A stretch of DNA of 6,344 nt from DATKMG01 sp035541995 (GCA_035541995.1 DATKMG010000081.1:1-6344), one strand, 5' to 3'. Shown: positions 1-6,154, counted from the first letter of the stretch. Notes: a model not told the origin generated them from the sequence alone. Translations and numbers: made by a program.

Positions 1-144
1 ATTGATTATCTCGTGATTACACACTACCACTCAGATCATAATGGGGGCCTCGCCGAGATCGCTGCCCAATTCCCTATTCAGACAATCGTTGACCACGGGG
101 CCAACGTCGAGTTTGGCAAAAGCGACGAATGGTGGCAATCCTGA
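1..144 (+). pseudogene. 3' remnant of MBL-fold metallo-hydrolase, truncated
   Basis: The frame is open from the left window edge and reads IDYLVITHYHSDHNGGLAEI, containing the HxHxDH zinc-binding signature of the metallo-beta-lactamase superfamily (visible residues 8-13). It continues as FPIQTIVDHGANVEFGKSDEWWQS and then meets TGA at 142-144. The VDHG...VE segment after the metal motif is typical of the ComEC-like/secreted MBL hydrolases common in Acidobacteriota. In the family, a further 200 or so residues normally follow, carrying the remaining metal ligands. Here only 34 residues follow the motif, so the product cannot have a complete active site. The 5' part lies outside the window. The other two frames after the stop show no recognisable MBL continuation, so a simple one-base frameshift is not evident; truncation at a rearrangement junction is more likely. 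It converges on the minus-strand kinase gene. The family call is firm; pseudogene status is inferred from length. Confidence 0.75.
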
Positions 145-225
145 GCATGGGCAGGGAGGGTCATCCGCTCGATGCCGGCGCCGATGCTGCTGCACTAAAC
201 CTCGTAAAGAGCGGGACTGCCTGGA

Positions 226-1167
226 TCATATGATCGTGCTGGGGTTCTCGGCAAGAAATCGATCCACTTGGTCCCTGGCTGGAAACGACGTGGTTCCACC
301 CATAGCCTGGGTCGAGAGGGCTCCACAAGCATTTCCCCATCGCAGACAGGTTTCCAGCGAACTACCCTGCAGGTATTGGAACAAGAAGCCGGCATTGAAG
401 CTATCGCCGGCCCCGGTGGTGTCGACTCCCTCAACCGGGAATCCTCCGGAGGCCCGCGTTACATCCTGCTTTTGGAGTACCGCACCTTTGCCTCCTCTCT
501 TGATGACCACCATCCCGACCCGTTTCCCAAGCTCTTGCATAGCGGCCCCAAGGTTTGATTGGCCAGAGATTTTGAGAGCTTCCCTTTCGTTGGGAAGGAA
601 CACATCCACGTACTCCAGCACCCGGTAGATCGACTTGTCCCACCGGCCGGAAGGATCGGTGTCAGGATCCATGGAGGTCGAAAGCCCTTCTTCTTTTGCT
701 TTCCTAAACAATTCAGGGCATCCGGCAGTCATGCCCTTCTGAAGGTAATAGCTCGAGAGGTGAAGGTGTCGGGCACTCAACACAAAGTCCATGTCCACAT
801 CTGCCAAAGTGAAGGTCTCTCTCAGGCCGGGGTAGCTGGCCTGCGCGTATTCTCCCTGAAAGGAAAGAGATACACAGATGCCGGTGGCGGCGGCGTTCTC
901 ACGCGTAATGTGGGATACGTCTAGCCGCTCTCGCTGGAGGCTTCGAACAATGAACTCGCCAATTTCATCAGCACCCACTTTCCCCACAAACCCAACGTTC
1001 AGCCCCAACCTGGCGATATTGCTGGCAAATATGGCCGAGGCACTCCCCAGCGTGAGGCACATCCCCCTGGCCAACTTCAACTCCCCTAAAGCGGGAAGTC
1101 CGGGCAGGCCAATGAGGATCAGGTCCGCGTTCAGTTCTCCGACCACGACGACGTCGAGCGGTTTCAC
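226..1167 (-). CDS. PfkB-family carbohydrate kinase
   Basis: A 313-residue cytoplasmic kinase of the ribokinase/PfkB family, which transfers phosphate from ATP to a sugar hydroxyl. The N-terminal beta strand reads DVVVVGELNADLI (residues 5-17). The substrate-side glycine motif GSASAIFASNIARLG is at 41-55. LPNEREA (191-197) is the usual LxNxxEA motif. KRGGKGAVL (223-231) precedes the ATP site, and DTTGAGDSFNAGFL (249-262) forms the anion hole with the catalytic Asp at 255. Length and motif order match an intact enzyme. The start is GTG (1165-1167). AGGAG lies 11 bases upstream and GAAGG only 2 bases upstream, so initiation may be weak or coupled to the upstream isomerase gene, which ends 38 bases earlier. 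The kinase frame is open back through the end of the isomerase gene but has no start codon there. The substrate cannot be read from sequence; with a SIS enzyme as neighbour, a tagatose/fructose phosphate, amino sugar or fructosamine is plausible. Last gene of the run. Confidence 0.93.
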   Translation of the reverse strand: MKPLDVVVVGELNADLILIGLPGLPALGELKLARGMCLTLGSASAIFASNIARLGLNVGFVGKVGADEIGEFIVRSLQRERLDVSHITRENAAATGICVSLSFQGEYAQASYPGLRETFTLADVDMDFVLSARHLHLSSYYLQKGMTAGCPELFRKAKEEGLSTSMDPDTDPSGRWDKSIYRVLEYVDVFLPNEREALKISGQSNLGAAMQELGKRVGMVVIKRGGKGAVLQKQDVTRASGGFPVEGVDTTGAGDSFNAGFLFQYLQGSSLETCLRWGNACGALSTQAMGGTTSFPARDQVDRFLAENPSTII

Positions 1168-1205
1168 AGCCTTCGATGCTCCTGCTTGTGCAGTCTCGAG
1201 GCCCT

Positions 1206-2264
1206 TTAGTCGACTTTCTTCCCTAATGCAACTGCGCGATGATACCCGTAGAGTTGAGTAACCAGCATGTAGAGTGGCAGGCGTGCGTGCTCGGACAATC
1301 CCGATCTCAGTTCGATCAAGTAGTCTGCCGTGCTGGATATTTCCGTCGAAGCGGATTCGCAGATTACTTTCGTCGCGGCGCGCAATCCTTTGACTTTCTG
1401 CAACATCTGCATCTCCTGCTCCTTGGCCGTATCAGAAAGCAAGAGTGTAACCAGAGCTTTGTCGTCAACAGCATACTTGGGCCCATGCATCAACTCCATA
1501 CTATGGTAAGCCTCCGAGCAGGTGCAGGCCATTTCTTTGATCTTAAGCATAGATTCCGCAGCCAAACCGTAGAATGGCCCCTGGCCTAGATAGATGTACT
1601 GCGTGAAATGGCCTTCGTGCGCCAGTTCTTCCAGCTGAGGTTCGAACTCGCGCAAGATCCGCTCAGCGTGTTGGGGGAGCATCGACAATTCCTGTGCCAG
1701 GGTATCATTGCCGGTCTTTTGTGCCACAAGGACTTGCCATACCAGGAGCATGGTGGTGTAGGACCTGGTCATGAAGCGGCCCTGTTCCGCGGCAGCTGGA
1801 GCTACAATCGTCTGGTCACACGTTCGGGACAAGAGACTTTCGGGAGTGCAGGTCAGGGCCAAAGTCCTTCCCCCTAGCACTTCCTTGACATATCGGGCGG
1901 CGTCAATCGTTTCGGGCGTTTTGCCGGACCGGGAAATTGCGACCAGGAGATAGTCTTGGTCGGCAGCAAACACCGTCTCAGGAAATGTGATGATATCGGA
2001 TGCCGGCACTCCACGGGCTCTTCCCCTGGCAAAGCGGGTGTAGAAGGACGCCGCTGTCAGCGGCAGGTAATACGAGGTGCCGCAGCCGGTCAACACCACT
2101 TCGGCTTTTTCCATTCCGCGAAGACATTCTCTAAGGTATTGGTCGTTCTCGTTGAGAGTGTCGAGCGTGCTTTGCCAGACTGCCGGTTGGGATCGGATGT
2201 CTTGAATGGTTGTTGACGTTTTATCTGCGTTGGAATCAGTCAATCGAGATTCAACAGTATTCAT
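1206..2264 (-). CDS. Two-SIS-domain sugar isomerase/deaminase (GlmS isomerase-like, AgaS/FrlB type)
   Basis: A 352-residue cytoplasmic protein with tandem SIS (sugar isomerase) domains and no glutaminase domain, so it resembles the isomerase half of GlmS or stand-alone AgaS/FrlB-type enzymes acting on phosphorylated amino sugars or fructosamines. First SIS domain: VVLTGCGTSYY (about 56-66) and the phosphate-binding loop AISRSGKTPET (109-119). Second SIS domain: YIYLGQGPFYGLAAESMLKIKE (about 223-244), then SEAYHSMELMHGP (250-262), which aligns with the active-site segment AEAYAAGELKHGP of GlmS. The ATG at 2262-2264 is chosen because AAAGG lies 6 bases upstream; an in-frame TTG at 2301-2303 would add 13 residues but overlap the upstream gene. 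The C-terminus ends at GKKVD; relatives continue for about 10 residues (PRxLxK type) including an active-site lysine in GlmS, so the tail looks clipped. It lies 22 bases after the GH36-like gene and 38 bases before the kinase. Exact substrate is unknown. Confidence 0.9.
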   Translation of the reverse strand: MNTVESRLTDSNADKTSTTIQDIRSQPAVWQSTLDTLNENDQYLRECLRGMEKAEVVLTGCGTSYYLPLTAASFYTRFARGRARGVPASDIITFPETVFAADQDYLLVAISRSGKTPETIDAARYVKEVLGGRTLALTCTPESLLSRTCDQTIVAPAAAEQGRFMTRSYTTMLLVWQVLVAQKTGNDTLAQELSMLPQHAERILREFEPQLEELAHEGHFTQYIYLGQGPFYGLAAESMLKIKEMACTCSEAYHSMELMHGPKYAVDDKALVTLLLSDTAKEQEMQMLQKVKGLRAATKVICESASTEISSTADYLIELRSGLSEHARLPLYMLVTQLYGYHRAVALGKKVD

Positions 2265-2270
2265 CTGTGC

Positions 2271-2275
2271 CCTTT
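2271..2275 (-). promoter_or_regulatory. Ribosome binding site of the SIS isomerase
   Basis: On the minus strand, GAAGAAAGG sits immediately upstream; its AAAGG core is 6 bases from the ATG at 2264-2262. This spacing decides in favour of the ATG over the in-frame TTG 39 bases further upstream, which has no comparable site and would overlap the end of the preceding gene. Confidence 0.6.
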
Positions 2276-2286
2276 CTTCGATGGAG

Positions 2287-3084
2287 TCATCTCGATCCGT
2301 CAAAGGTCACGCTCCAATTCGCAGGAGTTCTCTGGCCCAGGAAGCTGATATGAAGTACCCCATCCGGTCCTATCTTATACGTGACGCTTTTCTTAGGATC
2401 CCAGTCCTTGTTCCAATGGCGATGCTCTACGTGATCATACCCGTCATCCAATTGGATATGTGTCATACCGTAGTCCTTCAGATTGGCCGCGACCCAATCA
2501 GTGGCGTTGACAATATCCTGCTCTGTCACCTGTCTAAAAAAAGCCAGCCAATGATTCCAGCCAGTAGGGGCCGTCTTGTGATAGGTGTCATCATAGGGGA
2601 CATACCGTGGCAAGCCGAGAACCTTGGTAAAGTATTCCGGGACCAGCGTCACAAGCACAGTCCTATTGCTGACGGGTATCGAGACTTCCATCCGTGTTGA
2701 ATCTTTCAAATTCCTCTTAAGCCGGCTCCGGGCGGAAAACTGGATTGCTGTATCAGAAGGTCGGTCGAATAAGGCGTGCAGGTTCCTTGCCTCCACAAGT
2801 CCGAGGGCCAGATACATGACGTGACTCGCCTCACCAGGGACATAAATTTTCTCGTAGAGCTTTGCACCCGTGTAGTCAGTGTCTTCGTCAGAAAGAAAGC
2901 TCTGCATCTTGTCAGGTTCGGCAATCCGGGCTGGAAACCTGGACACAGGTGCCGGCACAATGCCCGCAATGACGGAATTGGCGGCAGACGAGCGTACTGC
3001 TATCCCGCTGGGCGCCACCACGAACTCCCATGTTGAGGCCGCGGGATCGCCAGTGATAACGGCCAAAAGGTCTGTCGATCTCAT
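2287..3084 (-). pseudogene. GH36-like (clan GH-D) alpha-galactosidase relative with catalytic barrel deleted
   Basis: The 265-residue frame has no internal stops but only part of a glycoside hydrolase. Residues about 15-160 look like the N-terminal beta-sandwich (for example ASHVMYLALGLVE at 86-98 and LVPEYFTKVLG at 147-157). The barrel then starts: PTGWNHWLAFFRQVTEQD at 173-190, matching the GWxSW...T+ED entry of GH36, and GMTHIQLDDGYDH at 206-218. At WDPKK (228-232), where relatives continue into FPHG and the rest of the (beta/alpha)8 barrel, the protein jumps to KSVTYKIGPDGVLHISFLG, a C-terminal beta-sandwich-like segment, and stops at 265. The strands carrying the nucleophile and acid/base aspartates are absent; family members are usually well over twice this length. 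No signal peptide is visible and the ATG lacks a clear Shine-Dalgarno site, so the N-terminus may also be lost. It is first in the run with the isomerase and kinase. A repurposed small carbohydrate-binding protein is possible but less likely than a deletion remnant. The family call is by motif only. Confidence 0.65.
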
Positions 3085-3280
3085 TAATTCATGTGGAGCG
3101 TAACTTCTGTTCCCCGATCATCCTTGAGCTCATCTCAGGCGGTCAAATGGCGCAACTCCGGCTGATGTTCTTTTTCGAAATCGAGACAGCAGAATCCCAA
3201 TTCTGGACGTGGCGCGAGACACCAAAAAGCTGCTCCGCTATAAGTATCTTAAAACAAACTGTTTATTAATATAAATTTCT

Positions 3281-3295
3281 GGCAAATGAATTGCC
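3281..3295. repeat. GGCAA-ATGAA-TTGCC dyad, copy 1 of a 13-bp repeat
   Basis: Perfect 5-bp inverted arms GGCAA and TTGCC flank a 5-base spacer, at the edge of the AT-rich promoter core. The inner 13 bases GCAAATGAATTGC (3282-3294) recur exactly at 5889-5901, just after the permease stop codon, in the same orientation. It could be a regulator operator, a small hairpin, or one of two direct repeats bracketing the permease gene. The match is seen directly; the role is inferred. Confidence 0.4.
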
Positions 3296-3453
3296 GTTTC
3301 AGTCCGGAGTAAAACTGGGTGACGAGAAGCAGTAAGTGTTTCTTCCGCATGCTGGAATTCTTTTTCCCCGGCAATTCCTTAATTTCTTTTGACTCAGTTT
3401 CCGGGGAGCATACTCATCCAGAGACTCTTGAGAAAGCAAACGCATATTACGCC

Positions 3454-3458
3454 GGAGG
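3454..3458 (+). promoter_or_regulatory. Ribosome binding site of the ADOP permease
   Basis: GGAGG lies 5 bases before the ATG at 3464-3466, the first codon of MELLWRDLK, the usual N-terminus of this family. It rules out the in-frame TTG at 3389, which would add 25 residues with no family resemblance. Another ATG at 3460-3462 is in a different frame. Confidence 0.75.
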
Positions 3459-3463
3459 CATGT

Positions 3464-5875
3464 ATGGAGTTATTATGGCGCGACTTAAAATGCTCGGTTC
3501 GAAATTTGCTGAAATCTCCGGGATTTTTCATTGTTGCCATCTTGATATTGGCTTTGGGATTTGGCGCGAACTCAGCCATCTTCAGTTTAGTCAATGCCGT
3601 TCTATTGCGCCCTTTTCCCTACGCCGATCCCGGGCGGCTGGCCCTGGTTTGGGAAAGCGCGCCTTTCTTTGGCGTGCAAGACAGTCCGGTGGCTCCCGGC
3701 AATTACCAGGAATGGCGAGCGCGCAGCCGATCCTTTTCGGAGATGGGTGCCATTGAGAGCCGGTCGTACAGGTTGACCGGAACGGGACGCCCCGAAGTCC
3801 TCGAAGGCAGCCTGGTGACATCGAGCCTGTTTCGAACCCTTGGCATCCGTCCGCTATTGGGCCGGGTCTTTCTGGAGGAGGAGGATCAGCCCGGTGCAGC
3901 CAAAGTGGCGGTTCTCAGCTTTGGCCTCTGGCAGCGGAGTCTGGGTGGCGATCCCGGCGTCATTGGCAAGACCATCACACTCAACGATCAGAAATACCTG
4001 ATTGTCGGTGTGCTAGCGCCCGGCACGGAGATTCCAACCGAGTATGGAGATTCCATTAGCGAAATCTGGACACCATTTGGAACCGAATACAGCCCCGCAG
4101 GTCTCGTCGATCGCAACCGGCACAATTGGATGGTGACCGCCCGGCTTCGCCCTGGCATCACTCTTGAGCAAGCCAACCAGGAAATCGTCGCCATCGGCCA
4201 GAACCTGGCCCGAGAATATCCGGAGACCAATGCCAAAGTCGGTGCGTTTGTAACGCCGCTGCGCGAACACTTCGTCGGCTCCAGCCGCCGTGTGCTCTTG
4301 ATTTTGTTGGTTACGGTAGTCTTTGTGTTGTTGATCGCCTGTTCGAACCTGGCAAACCTGCTGCTCTCCCGCGCCGCGGGCCGTAGCAAAGAAGCCGCGG
4401 TACGGCTGGCACTGGGAGCGAATACCATCGACTTGATGCGCGAGTTTTTCTGCGAAAGTCTGTTGCTTTGCGCTGTCGGAGGGGTTTCCGGGATTCTGCT
4501 GGCAACTTCAACCTTCCGGTTCCTGGCGCACCTGGCCCCAGGGACCGTCACTGGCTTGAAGGACTTGACCATAGACTGGCGTGTGCTGGCCTACACGCTG
4601 GGTATCTCCGCTTTGGCTACTCTTGCATTCAGCCTGGTCCCGCTGCTCCAATTTCGCAGACTGGACTTGAGCCACTCCTTGAAACAGGGTGCCCGCACTT
4701 TGGCCGCAGGCACCGGTTCGACGCGGGTGCGGGCTTTGCTGATCTCGTCGGAGGTTGCGCTGGCTTTCATTTTGTTGATTGGGGCCGGACTGCTGATCCG
4801 CACGTTTGCCCATCTGCGAGCAGTCGAGGTGGGCTTCCAGACCAAGAACATCCTTACGCTACGCATGCCGCCTGCTGAAAAGGATGTTAGTCCTCAAGAG
4901 AGTTTAGCCCGCCAGAGGGAAATCCTGCAGCGAGTAAACGCCATCCCGGGGGTAGCGTCGGTGGGCTTCACCAACCACATCCCGATCATGGTAAAAGGGG
5001 ACATTAACCAAATCCGGGTCGAAGGCCGCAGCCAAGACGAGACATTTCAAGTTAATTTTCGGTCTGCCAGCCCGGACTACATGCGCACTATGGGTATCCC
5101 CCTGCTTCGTGGCCGTTATCTTGAAGAACGTGACCAGACCGGTGATCCGTCGGTGGCCGTTGTCAACGAGACTCTGGCACGTGCGTTGTGGCCCAACCAG
5201 GATCCTCTAGGCCGGCAGATCCTGATTGGAGACGATCTCCGGCTCTCGGTGGTGGGTGTGGTGGGAGATATCCATCAAGAAGGCCTGGACGTGCCACCCA
5301 ATCCGGAATACTACGTGGTCGCAAAATCCAGATATATGCAGAGTTCTCTTGCTATCCGCACATTGGTGGATCCAAACAGTGTGGTTTCCGCCGTGCGAAA
5401 GGCTATCTGGTCGTTGGATCCGGAGCAGCCCATCACCGATGTGGCCACCATGGAGGAGATCCTGGACAAGGAAGTCTTCCAACGCCGGGTCCAGACCACG
5501 TTGCTGGCGGCGTTTGCCGGACTGGCCTTGCTACTTGCCGCGGTCGGGCTTTACGGCGTGCTTGCCTACCTGGTGAGTCGACAGGTCCCAGAGATCGGAA
5601 TACGCTTGGCGTTGGGCGCGACGCCCTCTCATATTCTGAGACGGGTTGTTGGACACGTTCTCCAGTTGACCCTGATCGGCCTCTCGATCGGCGTGGCGGG
5701 AGGCCTCGCATTGTCACGTGTTTTGAACAGCGTGTTATTTGGCGTCGCGGCGACTGATCCTGCCACGTATGCAGTGGTCGCCCTCCTTCTGCTTCTCACG
5801 GCGATCGTGGCTGGCTATGTGCCTGCCCGCCGCGCGATGCAGGTAGACCCAATTGTCGCTTTGCGTGAAGAATGA
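3464..5875 (+). CDS. ADOP-type ABC transporter permease (MacB/FtsX-like, duplicated)
   Basis: An 803-residue inner-membrane protein with the arrangement of the acidobacterial duplicated orphan permeases: two MacB_PCD-plus-FtsX units in one chain. It starts MELLWRDLKCSVRNLLKSPG and has a first membrane segment at about 21-46. A large periplasmic MacB_PCD domain (about 50-270) follows, then FtsX helices at about 277-300, 333-356 and 375-397. The second unit has a helix at about 425-446, a periplasmic domain (about 455-670) and helices at about 680-704, 731-755 and 768-788. The duplicated cytoplasmic signature appears as AAVRLALGA (311-319) and IGIRLALGA (711-719). Length is full for the family and the ending DPIVALREE is typical. 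Like MacB/LolCE relatives, such permeases are thought to work mechanically on periplasmic or envelope substrates with a separate ATPase; none is encoded here, which is usual for orphan members. No PadR-type regulator gene precedes it. Substrate unknown. It is divergent from the sugar genes, so probably unrelated in function. Confidence 0.95.
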   Translation: MELLWRDLKCSVRNLLKSPGFFIVAILILALGFGANSAIFSLVNAVLLRPFPYADPGRLALVWESAPFFGVQDSPVAPGNYQEWRARSRSFSEMGAIESRSYRLTGTGRPEVLEGSLVTSSLFRTLGIRPLLGRVFLEEEDQPGAAKVAVLSFGLWQRSLGGDPGVIGKTITLNDQKYLIVGVLAPGTEIPTEYGDSISEIWTPFGTEYSPAGLVDRNRHNWMVTARLRPGITLEQANQEIVAIGQNLAREYPETNAKVGAFVTPLREHFVGSSRRVLLILLVTVVFVLLIACSNLANLLLSRAAGRSKEAAVRLALGANTIDLMREFFCESLLLCAVGGVSGILLATSTFRFLAHLAPGTVTGLKDLTIDWRVLAYTLGISALATLAFSLVPLLQFRRLDLSHSLKQGARTLAAGTGSTRVRALLISSEVALAFILLIGAGLLIRTFAHLRAVEVGFQTKNILTLRMPPAEKDVSPQESLARQREILQRVNAIPGVASVGFTNHIPIMVKGDINQIRVEGRSQDETFQVNFRSASPDYMRTMGIPLLRGRYLEERDQTGDPSVAVVNETLARALWPNQDPLGRQILIGDDLRLSVVGVVGDIHQEGLDVPPNPEYYVVAKSRYMQSSLAIRTLVDPNSVVSAVRKAIWSLDPEQPITDVATMEEILDKEVFQRRVQTTLLAAFAGLALLLAAVGLYGVLAYLVSRQVPEIGIRLALGATPSHILRRVVGHVLQLTLIGLSIGVAGGLALSRVLNSVLFGVAATDPATYAVVALLLLLTAIVAGYVPARRAMQVDPIVALREE

Positions 5876-5888
5876 ATAGTTATACCAC

Positions 5889-5901
5889 GCAAATGAATTG
5901 C
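5889..5901. repeat. Copy 2 of the 13-bp repeat GCAAATGAATTGC
   Basis: An exact, same-orientation copy of 3282-3294, beginning 13 bases after the permease stop codon. GCAA and TTGC can pair over ATGAA, but no T-tract follows, so it is a poor intrinsic terminator. The flanking bases differ from copy 1, so the repeat does not extend beyond 13 bp. Confidence 0.4.
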
Positions 5902-5936
5902 ACCTGGTCTACCAACAATTGATGACGGAAGCACCC

Positions 5937-6041
5937 CTAAGTTCGCGCGTGCGCGTCTTTGCGGCCCGCCTTGAGCGGCGGATCATCTTCAGCGATGCCC
6001 GACAACACGACCGGCGCGCGGTCGGGGAATTCAGCGACCAG
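5937..6041 (-). pseudogene. C-terminal remnant of XRE-family (HigA-like) antitoxin
   Basis: This minus-strand frame reads LVAEFPDRAPVVLSGIAEDD, continues PPLKAGRKDAHART and ends at TAG (5937-5939). It matches, from family knowledge, the tail of XRE antitoxins that follow Gp49/RelE-like HigB toxins: after the helix-turn-helix and an 'AMGG.L' segment these end with LVAxFPDRxPVxLSG. The helix-turn-helix part, normally some 60-70 residues, is absent. The fragment abuts, in another frame, the N-terminal codons of the toxin, in the expected toxin-then-antitoxin order. In the toxin frame the same bases give an Arg/Ser-rich tail without family resemblance. It cannot encode a functional DNA-binding antitoxin. 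Confidence 0.68.
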
Positions 6042-6109
6042 CGAACCTCCTCGAGCAACGCGTCGAACTCCGGCTCAAAGTCATCGCCGATCTCAACATT
6101 CCAGCTCAA
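6041..6109 (-). pseudogene. N-terminal remnant of HigB/RelE-like (Gp49 family) toxin
   Basis: From a TTG at 6107-6109 the minus strand reads (M)SWNVEIGDDFEPEFDALLEEVR, which matches the N-terminus of RelE/HigB-type toxins of the Gp49 family (SWxVE...EFExEFxALxExV). Such toxins are about 110-120 residues and inactivate translation by mRNA cleavage. Only about 23 residues remain before the homology stops. The catalytic basic residues of the C-terminal half are missing, so this is not an active toxin. The frame runs on to TAG at 5909-5911, giving 66 codons, but the second part overlaps the antitoxin tail in a different frame. No Shine-Dalgarno site is visible before the TTG. A promoter-like pair and a dyad lie directly upstream. 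Confidence 0.68.
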
Positions 6110-6113
6110 GGTA

Positions 6114-6144
6114 ATGATATGGCATACAGAACATATGATGTCAA
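6114..6144 (-). promoter_or_regulatory. Candidate promoter of the decayed toxin-antitoxin operon
   Basis: On the minus strand, TTGACA (6144-6139) is a full -35 consensus. TATCAT (6119-6114), five of six bases of the -10 consensus, follows after 19 bases, slightly longer than the 17-base optimum. Transcription would begin almost at the TTG start, giving a near-leaderless message. Reported because it coincides with the dyad at 6131-6154. Confidence 0.35.
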
Positions 6145-6154
6145 CTCCATATGT
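6131..6154. promoter_or_regulatory. Inverted repeat ACATATG-N10-CATATGT, candidate antitoxin operator
   Basis: Perfect 7-bp arms at 6131-6137 and 6148-6154 surround ten bases that contain the TTGACA -35 hexamer. XRE antitoxins typically repress their own operon by binding such a dyad over the promoter, so this is likely the surviving operator of the lost module. The dyad is visible; binding is inferred. Confidence 0.45.

Larger units (their letters stand above)
3085..3463. promoter_or_regulatory. Divergent intergenic region with AT-rich core
   Basis: This stretch separates the minus-strand sugar run from the plus-strand permease and must hold the promoters for at least one of them. Positions 3241-3290 have only 10 G/C in 50 bases, in sharp contrast to the surroundings, as expected for promoter DNA. 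Candidate elements include TATAAA within 3269-3276 for plus-strand transcription and a GGCAA/TTGCC dyad at 3281-3295. TTGACT at 3389-3394 resembles a -35 box, but I see no good -10 at the right distance. CCCCGG (3366-3371) and CCGGGG (3401-3406) could pair over a 29-base loop in the permease leader. No convincing complete gene is present. A minus-strand frame, 3084-3248, looks protein-like but has one internal stop. Exact promoters cannot be assigned. Confidence 0.45.

Noticed and set aside
41..628. Long plus-strand open frame
   Set aside because: Its composition (Arg/Ser/Pro/Cys-rich) and full overlap with the MBL remnant and the kinase mark it as an antisense shadow.
2265..2303. Upstream TTG start of the SIS isomerase
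   Set aside because: It would overlap the end of the preceding gene and has no Shine-Dalgarno site, while the ATG at 2264 has one at good spacing.
3147..3269. Small plus-strand frame of 40 codons beginning MAQLRLMFFFEIE
   Set aside because: There is no clear ribosome binding site or family resemblance, and it ends in the AT-rich promoter core; chance is sufficient.
3389..3463. N-terminal extension of the permease from a TTG start
   Set aside because: GGAGG lies 5 bases before the ATG at 3464, and MELLWRDLK is the usual family N-terminus; the extra 25 residues show no family resemblance.
5876..5905. Intrinsic terminator after the permease
   Set aside because: The GCAA/TTGC hairpin has only 4-bp arms and no following T-tract.
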